Program-made: the position numbers and the translations under genes
Source of the DNA: an uncultured Methanobacterium sp.
GTDB lineage: Archaea; Methanobacteriota; Methanobacteria; Methanobacteriales; Methanobacteriaceae
Length of the DNA: 64,000 nucleotides
Direction of reading: 5' to 3'
NCBI RefSeq assembly: GCF_963665055.1
Contig: NZ_OY762015.1
Span: forward strand, 682,001 to 746,000
The notes under the pieces: generated by a model
Seen by the model: only the letters and a program-made list of their open reading frames with translations
What the model was told of the DNA's origin: nothing
Database searches by the model: none
In this document: positions 52,951-64,000 of the stretch, one piece after another
Layout: each line of letters opens with the position of its first letter
Position numbering within the stretch: the stretch's first letter is position 1

Positions 52951-54195
52951 TCAAGGTTTACCAGCTGCATTACTTCCTGCAACAAAACCGGTTGAAAATG
53001 CCTGTTGAAGATTATACCCTCCACTGGGGGCGCATCCTGAAATTATTTCTCCTGCAAAGTACAATCCCTTAACTAGTTTTGATTCCATTGTTTGAGGGTT
53101 AATATCCTTTTTAGATACACCACCACAGGTAAGCATGGCTTTAGTCATGGGAAGATGCCCGGTGATTGTTAAGGGGAGGGCCTTTAATATATTCACTAAT
53201 AACAATCGCTCTTTTTTGGTGATCTGGTTCAACTTTTTATAAGGATATAGGGATACAATCTCTAAAACCGGGTCTATGGTACTGTTGGGGAGATGATTTT
53301 TTAGGTAATTTCTCAAAATCTTTTTATTGTGACTTTCAAAGTCTTTCATCAGCTGGTTGTTAAGAGCTTCCTGATTGATCCCAGGTTTAAAATCAATGTA
53401 AAGCTTCAAATCACCATGTTTATCCATTGTTTTAACAATCATGTGGCTCATATCAAGAATAACTGGTCCTGAAATTCCAAAATGGGTGAAGAGTAAGTTT
53501 CCATCAGGTAATGATATTTTTTTCCCACCATACCCTATAGTGAGCCCCACATCCTCCAGGGTAACTCCCTTAAGGTCGTGAACCCATTTTTCACGCACCC
53601 GTAATGGAACAAATCCTGGTTTCAGATCGGTTATATGATGTCCCAGTAACCGGGCAACAGTGTAACCATCACCAGTGGAACCGGTAAATTCATAGGTTGT
53701 CCCTCCTGTAGCGATGATAACGTTATTCGCGGAAATTATCTCGTTTTCTGTTGAAATGAGCTTGAAAATCTGGGAAGTTTTATGAAGATGTTCTAAACGG
53801 TAATTATACTGGATTTTCACATGGTTTTCGGTTAAAACATTTTTTAAAATATTCACGACGGATTCAGCTCTTTCTGTGACGGGGAATATACGTCCGTTTT
53901 CTTCCTCTTTTAATTCCAGGTCCTGATTTTTAAAAAAATCCATGAGGTCCTGGTTGGAAAATTCACTGAATACATTACGGTAAAATGAACCTCTCCTACC
54001 AAATTTTTCCAGGAATTCATTAAATGTGGCTGTATTGGTAAGGTTGCATCGACCATTACCAGTTAAAAGGAGTTTCCGGCCTATTTTATCATTTCTCTCA
54101 ATTAAAATTACATCCTGACCGAGTTGTGCCCCTTGAATCGCTGCCATGCAACCTGCAGGTCCAGCTCCAACTACCGCTATATCGTATATTTTCAT
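52951..54195 (-). CDS. HI0933-type FAD-dependent oxidoreductase
   Basis: 414 residues, two-dinucleotide-binding flavoprotein. It has an N-terminal Rossmann motif VVGAGPAGCMAAIQGAQLG near 8, RKLLLTGNGRCNLTN near 40, ATGGTTYEFTGSTGDGY near 162, and the C-terminal GLYFAGEIISGCAPSGGYNLQ split across the FAD site. This is the HI0933/BaiN-like family; the substrate in archaea is not known. GGAATT precedes the ATG. No operon partner is obvious. Confidence 0.92.
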   Translation of the reverse strand: MKIYDIAVVGAGPAGCMAAIQGAQLGQDVILIERNDKIGRKLLLTGNGRCNLTNTATFNEFLEKFGRRGSFYRNVFSEFSNQDLMDFFKNQDLELKEEENGRIFPVTERAESVVNILKNVLTENHVKIQYNYRLEHLHKTSQIFKLISTENEIISANNVIIATGGTTYEFTGSTGDGYTVARLLGHHITDLKPGFVPLRVREKWVHDLKGVTLEDVGLTIGYGGKKISLPDGNLLFTHFGISGPVILDMSHMIVKTMDKHGDLKLYIDFKPGINQEALNNQLMKDFESHNKKILRNYLKNHLPNSTIDPVLEIVSLYPYKKLNQITKKERLLLVNILKALPLTITGHLPMTKAMLTCGGVSKKDINPQTMESKLVKGLYFAGEIISGCAPSGGYNLQQAFSTGFVAGSNAAGKP

Positions 54196-54389
54196 ATTTG
54201 AATTCCTCTGGAGTGAGTTTCTTTAATAATTTTGGAATTGATTATTATTATTTAATGAATAATTTGACCCTGTTCATTATTGATTAATATTTAATGAAAA
54301 GGTAATGAATTTAAAAAGAAGGGAAATTAAAAAAAAGAAATTTTTCTTTAACTTTTTTTAATATTCAACATGACTAAAATTCATGTTTT

Positions 54390-54416
54390 ATTCAACCTTT
54401 TTTTAAAAAAGGTTGG
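54390..54416 (-). terminator. Hairpin downstream of aspS
   Basis: AACCTTTTTTT at 54394-54404 is directly followed by AAAAAAGGTT at 54405-54414, a near-perfect inverted repeat just past the aspS stop (54423) on the minus strand, in T/A-rich surroundings. Confidence 0.5.
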
Positions 54417-54422
54417 TTGAAC

Positions 54423-55742
<1,320 letters not shown>

Positions 55743-56291
55743 TTTAATTCACCTCGATTATTATAATATATGTATGGATTATTCATTTAAGAAGGATTAT
55801 TCTTCTTTTAGAAGGATTATTCCGATTTTGGGAGATTATTCCTTTTTAGGGAATATTCTTATTATTTGATCTTGGGATTTTTTATCCTTCTTTAAAGTTA
55901 ATCCAGTTTTATTAACCATACTAATTGATAAAGATGCAGATTTATTGCACGAATCTCTAAAAAAAGCTTTAAGCTTAAATTTAGATTTATATCTTTAAAA
56001 TATGTATAATATAATATTATTTATTCAACCTGATTATTTACTTCTTAATATCATTGGGGTATTATATTATATATTAATTTAGCCATGGATTAGATCCATT
56101 TCCATGGATTAGATCCCGATTGATTTTAATCATCCAGATTTAATATTTTAATCATTCCAGATTATTTTTGCAAATCCCAATTTAAATTTAATAGTTAAGG
56201 TTTAATCAGCGATAGTTAAAGTTTAATATCCAACTCAACTATCTATAAACCACTTTTTAATAAAAAGAACATGCACAGAAAATATCTGCGC
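55743..56291. other. Long AT-rich intergenic region with short repeats
   Basis: About 550 bases between hisD and aspS, both on the minus strand. It contains GAAGGATTATTC at 55791-55802 and 55811-55822 and CCATGGATTAGATCC twice (listed separately). No ORF is supported; it presumably carries the aspS promoter. Confidence 0.5.
56083..56116. repeat. 15-bp direct repeat with 19-base period
   Basis: CCATGGATTAGATCC occurs at 56083-56097 and 56102-56116, separated by ATTT. It has the same period as several other spacer duplications in this window. Confidence 0.9.
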
Positions 56292-57569
56292 TTAATCCTC
56301 ACCTAAACGCTTTTTAAACGACTCAGCATGAGCATATAAACCTTCATATTCTGCTAATGGAATCACCACATCTTTAAGATTCTCCAAACCTTTCCGGGAT
56401 AACCTTTGTACTGTTGGTTTTTTCAGGAAGGACTCGGTGGAGAGTCCAGAGTACATCCTGGCACATAATGATGTGGGTAACACATGGTTGGTACCAGACC
56501 CATAATCACCGGCTGCAACTGGTGTTAAATTTCCAAGGAATATGCTTCCAGCATTTTTAATATCCTTAACCACTTCCTCAGGGTCACGGGTCATGATCAT
56601 CAGGTGTTCTGGTGCGTATGCATTGGAAAAATTAACTGCTTCATCAAGTGAACTGGCCAGAATGATTTTCCCATTTTTTTGGAGTGATTCTGTGATGATC
56701 TCTTCCCGTTTCATCTGAGGAAGTTTTTCTTTGATCTTGGTTTCAACTGACCGGGCAAGCTCCGGGGATGTGGTCACCAGTACTGATGCTGCCTGGGGGT
56801 CGTGCTCTGCCTGTGCCAGAAGATCCAGTGTTATATAATCCGGGTTACCTGTTTCATCTGCTATTATCAGCACTTCTGAGGGCCCTGCAGGGAAGTCAAT
56901 ATCCACCTGGCCGTAGACCATCTTTTTAGCCGCAGTAACGAATATGTTACCTGGCCCCACAATTTTATCCACAGCATGTATGGTTTGGGTTCCATAGGCC
57001 ATGGCTGCAATGGCCTGGGCCCCTCCCACCCTGTAAACTTTATCTGCACCAGCCAGGTATGCCGCTGCCAGTACAATATCTTCCACCTTTCCATCCGGAC
57101 CCGGTGGAGTGCAGCAGATGATCTCATCTACTCCTGCAACTTTGGCTGGAATTACGGTCATAAGAATGCTTGAAGGATAAACAGCCCTCCCTCCGGGTAT
57201 GTAACAACCCACCCTCTCCAGGGGGCGGACAATCTGACCAGCAGTTATACCGTCATCCACTTCCATGAACCAATCCTGGGGTAACTGTGCCTGGTGGAAT
57301 TTACGAATGTTAAATGCGGCCTGTTTAAGACTGCCAACCAGGTCATCTTCAATCTTACTGAGACTCTCTTTCAACTCTTCTTCTTTGATGAGAAAATCCT
57401 TTAAATCAACCCCATCAAACTTTTCAGTATAATGGCGGAGTGATTCATCGCCATTATTCTTAACATCGCTAACAATATTATTTACAATGTTCATAACAGA
57501 ATCAGAGTCTATCTGTGACCTTCCCACGAGTTCACTTATATTTTCATCGTTAATTTTTACGGTTTTCAT
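56292..57569 (-). CDS. hisD: Histidinol dehydrogenase
   Basis: 425 residues, catalyses the last two oxidations of histidine biosynthesis with NAD and zinc. Diagnostic segments are VERVGCYIPGGRAVYPSS near 118 (RPLERVGCYIPGG), GGAQAIAAMAYGT near 180, DFPAGPSEVLIIAD near 235, LLAQAEHDPQAAS near 258 and PEHLMI near 318, with the zinc/active-site His residues in AEHDP and EHL. It stands alone, away from other his genes in this window. Confidence 0.97.
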   Translation of the reverse strand: MKTVKINDENISELVGRSQIDSDSVMNIVNNIVSDVKNNGDESLRHYTEKFDGVDLKDFLIKEEELKESLSKIEDDLVGSLKQAAFNIRKFHQAQLPQDWFMEVDDGITAGQIVRPLERVGCYIPGGRAVYPSSILMTVIPAKVAGVDEIICCTPPGPDGKVEDIVLAAAYLAGADKVYRVGGAQAIAAMAYGTQTIHAVDKIVGPGNIFVTAAKKMVYGQVDIDFPAGPSEVLIIADETGNPDYITLDLLAQAEHDPQAASVLVTTSPELARSVETKIKEKLPQMKREEIITESLQKNGKIILASSLDEAVNFSNAYAPEHLMIMTRDPEEVVKDIKNAGSIFLGNLTPVAAGDYGSGTNHVLPTSLCARMYSGLSTESFLKKPTVQRLSRKGLENLKDVVIPLAEYEGLYAHAESFKKRLGED

Positions 57570-57765
57570 TTTTTAACCAGGTACGAATTTATTAATTAAT
57601 TATAAACGTGTAATAGGAGTTGTTGTGAATGAATAGTAATGTTTAATAGATCAGTCAAAACCTTTATTTGTAATCATAGGTAAACTATAATTTACCCACT
57701 ATGCCCAGCACTTTATTAATATATACCTTATGCTTATGGTTTTTTCTGGGTATAGCTTTTGGTAA

Positions 57766-57780
57766 AAAGTTATATATGCA
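57766..57780 (+). promoter_or_regulatory. TATA-type promoter upstream of the UPF0058-cpgS pair
   Basis: AAAAAGTTATATATGCAT is a good archaeal BRE (purine-rich) plus TATA box, about 50 bases before the ATG at 57826. Transcription would start near 57797-57800. Confidence 0.5.
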
Positions 57781-57825
57781 TATTGATCGAATCTTAATAA
57801 CTCAAATTGTAGGTGTCTGGTAAAT

Positions 57826-58152
<327 letters not shown>

Positions 58153-58182
58153 ATACGAACCCCCACTGGCTGGTGATAATAA

Positions 58183-59559
<1,377 letters not shown>

Positions 59560-59580
59560 AATAACTTATTTCAAGTCGAT

Positions 59581-59609
59581 TAAAAACAGTAAAATTGTAC
59601 TGTTTTTTA
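59581..59609 (+). terminator. Hairpin and T-run after cpgS
   Basis: TAAAAACAGTA and TACTGTTTTTTA form an 11-bp stem around the loop AAATTG, about 20 bases after the cpgS stop; the right arm contains a T6 run. Confidence 0.65.
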
Positions 59610-59795
59610 ATCTTCATTCTCTTTTCTTTTAAATTTTAGTTTAAAAATATGAAATAAGGTACATCTTGATTTTTTAATGAAGATTTAAGAGTAATTGATT
59701 CTAATTTAAGAGAAATTATTTTATCTATTTTATTATTTGTATCTATAATTGATGTGAATATTTAAGATTATTTTAAGTTTGAAATTATTTTAAAC

Positions 59796-59825
59796 TTAGA
59801 TTATTTAAGTTTAGATTATTTAAGT
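59796..59825. repeat. Perfect 15-bp tandem duplication
   Basis: TTAGATTATTTAAGT at 59796-59810 and again at 59811-59825, in the 330-base AT-rich spacer between cpgS and the deformylase-like gene. No gene is seen in that spacer. Confidence 0.95.
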
Positions 59826-59891
59826 GAACATTTTATGTCATAATGTACTAAATAGTTTAAACCTAGTTTAAATCATTAGAATGGTGGTGCC

Positions 59892-60443
59892 GTGGAATCT
59901 CAAGATTATGATAAATTAAGTTTTGATAAACTCAAAAAACAGCTTTCTTTCAATTTTGCTGAGAATAAGGCTATTAATGATCTCCGGATTAAACCGGATG
60001 CGTTCATACCAGTATTATTCTCTCTCAAATTCGGTGGGGACTGGAGTTTCAAAACCAGTGAATTGGAAGCTATGGCTGTTAAGGAGAAAATAACCCGTTA
60101 CAATGAAAATGAGGGGGAAGGTTATACTTTGGAACGGGTTACTCTCTTTGTACATCCAAGTCTAATCTCCACAGAGGGGAAAGTGTTGCGTCTGGAAAAG
60201 TGTGGTAGTAAAAATGAACGTGAACTGGTTGAAAGACCATTCAGAGTTAAACTCGATGCAGAAGATATTATCAAGGCAGAACTTAACCCTAAAATCATGG
60301 AGATAAGTCTTGAAAGGATTAAAGGGCCCCTAAACTTTGAGGGATCTGCAGCTTATGGAGTTTCCCATGAAATAGAGCACCTGGCAGGATGTGAACATAC
60401 TGGAAAATTCCTATGGGAGTTCAAATACAAGGTGGAAAGTTAA
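59892..60443 (+). CDS. Peptide-deformylase-like metalloprotein
   Basis: 183 residues. The C-terminal region carries VSHEIEHLAGCEH near 165-175, like motif 3 (HExDH) of peptide deformylase. About 55 residues earlier is LEKCGSKNERELVERPFRVKL, which lines up with motif 2 (EGCLS, then a V-x-R-P strand). The Cys and two His would be the metal ligands. Motif 1 (GxGxAAxQ) is not seen. Archaea start proteins with unformylated Met, so true deformylase activity is unlikely; another metal hydrolase role is possible. The start is GTG at 59892 with GGTGG upstream. This comparison is by eye. Confidence 0.6.
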   Translation: MESQDYDKLSFDKLKKQLSFNFAENKAINDLRIKPDAFIPVLFSLKFGGDWSFKTSELEAMAVKEKITRYNENEGEGYTLERVTLFVHPSLISTEGKVLRLEKCGSKNERELVERPFRVKLDAEDIIKAELNPKIMEISLERIKGPLNFEGSAAYGVSHEIEHLAGCEHTGKFLWEFKYKVES

Positions 60444-60568
60444 TTCATTTAATAACAGGATAAAATCAGATAACAATACATTATAAAGGGGCTTAATAAT
60501 AAAGTAGGGTCTATGAAAATTCAGATTACGAAAAAAAAATAAAATAAACATAATAAAAATACTTTCAT

Positions 60569-60787
60569 TTAGCCGGGATAGAAGTTTTTACCGAAACTTT
60601 CCTTCTTTTCTATTCTTCCATCCTCATTGTGAATAAAGACTTCAACATTGTATCTTTGACCTTCCTTCTCGGCAAATTCGATTGCTTCATCTTTGGTGTC
60701 AAAGTGTCCAGAAGCCTTTACAGCCCCATCTCTTTTAACATCCCAACCCCCTTTTTTACCCGTTATAACATGAATATTGGCAGCCAT
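60569..60787 (-). CDS. DUF2188 domain protein
   Basis: 72 residues forming one small alpha/beta domain: NIHVITGKKGGWDVKRDGAVKASGHF-like strand pair (each part short), then TKDEAIEFAEKEGQRY and VEVFIHNEDGRIEKKESFG. This is the DUF2188 pattern, function unknown. A GTG at 60796 belongs to the GAGGTGA ribosome site; the ATG at 60787 (MAANIHV) is the start. Confidence 0.82.
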   Translation of the reverse strand: MAANIHVITGKKGGWDVKRDGAVKASGHFDTKDEAIEFAEKEGQRYNVEVFIHNEDGRIEKKESFGKNFYPG

Positions 60788-60906
60788 TTTTTTCACCTCT
60801 CAAATATTACCTTAATACGTTAATTGAATCTTACTTTACCTTAGATATGTATTATAACCTTTAAATAGATTGTTAAAAACTTGTCATATTCATTTATGAA
60901 CTGTGT

Positions 60907-62898
60907 TTATGAAGTTGATTCTACATTTTTGATGTTAACCATAGATTTTGGGGTTTTCTGATTCTGGCGGTAACTGATCAGCCGGGATGAATTGGCTACC
61001 ACCAGTACTGATCCCATATTATGAATCAAAGCACCCACTACTGGTCCAATAATACCAAAACCAGCCAGCAATATGGCTATGAAGTTTATCATGATGGGAA
61101 CCATGATATTTACATTTATGGTGCCCCTGACTTTTCTGGAAAGATCAATGAGTTCCGGGATTTTTGATAGATCATCGGACATCAGTGCCACATCCGCACT
61201 TTCAATGGCCACATCTGATCCCAGTGCACCCATAGCCACACCCACACTGGATCTGGCCAGGGCAGGAGCATCATTTATCCCGTCCCCAATCATGCAAACC
61301 CTTTCCCCATTGTCTATTTTTTCTTCAATTACCTGGACCTTATCACCAGGAAGCTGCTGGGAATATACATAATCGGCACCAATCTCCCGGGCAATTGAAG
61401 AAGCAGTTACCTTATTGTCACCGGTTAAGAGCAAGACCTCCTTTATACCCATTCCTTTAAGTTCTTTCACAGTTTCTTTGGATTTCTCTTTTATGGTATC
61501 GGCCACAGTTATAATCCCTGAAATTGAGTTTCCAATGGCAACCATCAAAACAGTTTTTCCCTGATCTTCATGGGCAGTGATGATCTTTTCCTGTTGTTGT
61601 TTTACTCCAATTTTATTGTCATCTATTAGTTTTTGATTACCAACCAGAACATTTTCATTACCAATCAGTGCCCTTACACCATGACCGATTTCCACTTTAA
61701 ATTCATGGGGATCACTGATCTCCAGTGATTCTTCTTTAGCCCTATTATAAACAGCATGGCCAATGGGATGCTCTGAGAACTTCTCAGCAATGGCTGCTAT
61801 TTGGAGAATTTTTCCAGGAGTGTACTTTTCATCAAATGATATAACATCAATTACTTCTGGTTTACCATAGGTTAGGGTACCGGTTTTATCAAATGCAACT
61901 GTTTTGACCCTTCCCACATTTTCCAGGGCTTCCCCACTTTTTATAAGAATTCCCTTCCGTGATGCATTACCAATCCCTGCCATGATTGCAGTGGGGGTGG
62001 CCAGTACCAGGGCACAGGGACAGAACACAACCAGAATGGTTACCAGACGTATGATATCATGGGTTAGGATGTATGTTACCAGAGAGGCAGCTACAGCAAT
62101 CGGAACAATGATGGTGGCAACCCGGTCTGTTAACCTAACCACCGGTGCTTTCCTACTTTCGGATTCTTCAACCAGTCTTATAAGTTCGGCCAATGATGTG
62201 TCCGCACCAACCCGAGTAGCTTTTACTTCAATTACTCCTAACTGGTTTAAAGTACCTATAAAGACTTCATCACCTAATTTTTTATTAACAGGCATGGATT
62301 CTCCGGTTAAAATTGATTGATCTATGGAGGTGCGTCCACTTGTAACAACTCCGTCAACAGGAATGGATTCTCCAGGTTTTACCAGAAGAATATCACCAAT
62401 CTCCAGTTCACTTACCTTTACCTCCTTTTCCCCATGGGATGTCTTTACCCGGGCCACCTGGGGAGTTAACTGTATGAGTTTTTTAACACTTTCATGAGCT
62501 TTTCTAACGGTACGATCCTCTAAAATCTCACCGATCATCATGATAACTGCAATTTCTCCAGCTGCAAAATATTCACCTATAGCAACAGATGCAATAAGGG
62601 CGATACTAACCAGAACGTTTGCTTTTATATCAAATTTAATGATCAAACCCTTTCCAGCTTCAATGAGAATGGGCGTTCCACTGATCACCACACTTACCAG
62701 TGCCACATCAAAGGGTAATATATTCTTAAGGATCCCTGACCAGCTGATTAACAGGAATACTCCAGAAATAATAGTTAAAATTATTGAACGATACTCACTA
62801 TCTTCTTTAAATTTCTGAAAGCTTACATTCTCTTTAATTTGCAGGCTAATATTCTCTTTAATCAGTCCAATATTGTCTTCAATATGTATATCCTTCAT
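60907..62898 (-). CDS. P1B-type heavy-metal transporting ATPase
   Basis: 663 residues. Six to eight membrane helices, ion-site motif VVFCPCALVLATP near 295-305, phosphorylation motif DKTGTLTYG near 345, SEHPIGHA (HP motif), GDGINDAPALA near 550 and TGES in the actuator domain. There is no N-terminal metal-binding (HMA) domain. The last helices have VNIMVPIMIN and HNMGSVLVVANSSRL; the zinc/cadmium group would have DxG and copper exporters MxxSS at this place, so specificity is open. It exports a metal across the cell membrane. The ATG at 62898 follows GGTGCTGTG. No regulator gene is adjacent. Confidence 0.92.
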   Translation of the reverse strand: MKDIHIEDNIGLIKENISLQIKENVSFQKFKEDSEYRSIILTIISGVFLLISWSGILKNILPFDVALVSVVISGTPILIEAGKGLIIKFDIKANVLVSIALIASVAIGEYFAAGEIAVIMMIGEILEDRTVRKAHESVKKLIQLTPQVARVKTSHGEKEVKVSELEIGDILLVKPGESIPVDGVVTSGRTSIDQSILTGESMPVNKKLGDEVFIGTLNQLGVIEVKATRVGADTSLAELIRLVEESESRKAPVVRLTDRVATIIVPIAVAASLVTYILTHDIIRLVTILVVFCPCALVLATPTAIMAGIGNASRKGILIKSGEALENVGRVKTVAFDKTGTLTYGKPEVIDVISFDEKYTPGKILQIAAIAEKFSEHPIGHAVYNRAKEESLEISDPHEFKVEIGHGVRALIGNENVLVGNQKLIDDNKIGVKQQQEKIITAHEDQGKTVLMVAIGNSISGIITVADTIKEKSKETVKELKGMGIKEVLLLTGDNKVTASSIAREIGADYVYSQQLPGDKVQVIEEKIDNGERVCMIGDGINDAPALARSSVGVAMGALGSDVAIESADVALMSDDLSKIPELIDLSRKVRGTINVNIMVPIMINFIAILLAGFGIIGPVVGALIHNMGSVLVVANSSRLISYRQNQKTPKSMVNIKNVESTS

Positions 62899-63590
62899 CA
62901 CAGCACCTTTTACACCATTAGTATTACTCGCATTATATTTTGATTATTTTTAATAACTCCCAGTTTCCTGATTAAACCCCATAAACCTGCCAAATGCCTA
63001 TAATGTTTTAATTTCTGATTTTTTTTAAACATTCCAATGGATTTTTTAAATGGATTTGTAAATTACAAAACGAGAAGAAATGATTTTATATGGGGTTAAG
63101 TATTATCATAATTCTCCTTAAATCCATTTACATTATAATAATAATTTTTAGCCTATTTAAAGATTATATAAACCTTTTTTGATTAATAATAAAGTTTATT
63201 TGACCTTTGAGATCAATTAAATTTATTAAATCGTTTAAAATGATGATTGGGGTAAATCAAAGGTTTTCAAATGGGATTTTTAAGAAAATTTGTAAAAGAA
63301 ATAATATAATCAGATTAACACCCTAATTGTTCAGTATGGCAACCATTCTTGATGAAAATAACTGAGACTGTGATTATGTTCACATCAAACCTTTTGAATG
63401 GTTATCATATTGTGAAACCAAGTGTAAAATGAAGATTAAGTATAATATTGTACATCTTCTTATTTGGGAAGAGGGTTATAATTAGAACATGATTTGCACA
63501 TATATCCAACAGAATTACATGATTAACAAGATTTATTGTTTTTTCAAGGGGTTACAATTTAAAAATTAAATGATTAAGAGGGGTGTAAAA
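62899..63590. other. Intergenic region with decayed gene starts
   Basis: About 690 bases. A TATA-like AAGATTATATAAAC (63160-63173) is followed by ATG 63271, which encodes only MGFLRKFVKEII before a stop, apparently the leftover start of an MGF-type gene. At 63336-63485 a frame reads MATILDENN, TGA at 63363-63365, then DCDYVHIKPFEWLSYCETKC and on to EEGYN. Both look like remnants. Confidence 0.4.
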
Positions 63591-64000
63591 TTGAAACGTG
63601 GAAAAATTTATATTTTTTTATTATAGCGGTAGTGGTTCTCATATCTGGCTGTACCATCAGACTGATGGAAACAACACTACATGTTATAAAACCTTTGATA
63701 AAGATGGGATTTCATTACAGTATCCTGGAAACTGGAGTGAAAAGGCCATACCCCCAATGATGAGAACCTCACATCTCAATCTGGTTTTAAAATGCTGACT
63801 ATTATACTGCAGGGAGAATCAATAGGAAACTACACTGTATACATGGGAATTGGAAAAAGCAATATCACCGCTGGAACCATTCTGAAGCAGCTGACCGCTT
63901 ATATAAATACTACATTTCAACAGAAGCAGGTGACTATCTCAACAAAACCAAAATTACCCTGAAAAATGGTTACAATGGATTTGAATATGTTTATGGAGGT
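63591..64000 (+). pseudogene. Frameshifted lipoprotein gene, continues past window edge
   Basis: TTG at 63591 with GGGGTG upstream starts KRGKIYIF; after a T7 run the next frame gives a hydrophobic signal ending VVVLISGC, a lipobox with the acylated Cys. Further shifts are needed to read DGNNTTCYKTFDKDGISLQY (then PGNWSEKA), next SGFKMLTIILQGESIG, and finally KITLKNGYNGFEYVYGG at the edge. At least three frameshifts make it a pseudogene of a membrane-anchored surface protein resembling short PsbP-like archaeal lipoproteins, unless sequencing errors in homopolymers are responsible. Confidence 0.6.

Noticed and set aside
63363..63365. In-frame TGA as a selenocysteine codon
   Set aside because: Selenocysteine in methanogens is known from Methanococcales and Methanopyrus, not this group; no selenocysteine insertion hairpin was seen and neighbouring genes are also decayed.

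Overview
The window looks like chromosomal DNA of a methanogenic archaeon of the order Methanobacteriales, most likely a Methanobacterium. The evidence is low GC with AT-rich spacers, strong GGAGG/GGTGA ribosome binding sites, frequent TTG and GTG starts, archaeal primase genes priL/priS, the archaeal shikimate entry genes aroA'/aroB', an archaeal CCA-adding enzyme, a cyclic 2,3-diphosphoglycerate synthetase, a small siroheme sulfite-reductase-like protein, and several HisKA_2 sensor kinases. No tRNA, rRNA or CRISPR array was recognised.

Layout. 0-13 kb: a cell-surface glycan region with one GT2 gene cut by the left edge, four GT4 glycosyltransferases, a GT2 with a membrane tail, and two large GT-C-like membrane proteins. 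13-17.7 kb: small unknown proteins, a PAS-PAS sensor kinase and a stand-alone THUMP protein. 17.7-23.8 kb: two membrane-anchored pilin-like proteins (one with a clear class III signal peptide), then a compact co-directional cassette: roadblock/LC7 protein, a degenerate KaiC domain fused to a Ras-like GTPase, two single-domain KaiC-like ATPases, a cysteine-rich protein and a TPR protein. This is the best candidate here for a poorly described signalling system; it recalls MglA/MglB and the Streptomyces conservons.

23.9-37.7 kb: housekeeping genes: an AglH-like GlcNAc-1-P transferase with an HTH protein and a DUF530-like protein, metG, priL-priS, cca, thpR, an HprK-like ATPase, aroB' and aroA'. 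37.7-39.7 kb: a tiny integrated element with a nonsense-mutated tyrosine integrase. It sits in the 3' end of a methyltransferase gene that used to be directly upstream of aroA'; a divergent copy of the gene's 3' end flanks each side.

39.8-50.9 kb: accessory region. It holds two more sensor kinases, a frameshifted REC-PAS protein, a HEAT-repeat protein, small zinc-finger ORFs, decayed virus-like genes (portal-like and head-protein-like fragments) and an intact SLATT-like membrane protein. 50.9-63 kb: small sulfite-reductase-like protein, coiled-coil membrane protein, HI0933-type flavoprotein, aspS, hisD, UPF0058 protein, cpgS, a peptide-deformylase-like metalloprotein, a DUF2188 protein and a P1B metal ATPase. 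The last kilobase contains gene remnants, including a frameshifted lipoprotein.

Two patterns cut across regions. Many spacers carry perfect or near-perfect tandem duplications of about 14-20 bp. Two of the paralogous sensor kinases share an upstream palindrome, TTTGTGA-N6-TCACAAA. All assignments come from reading motifs and translations; no database search was run.
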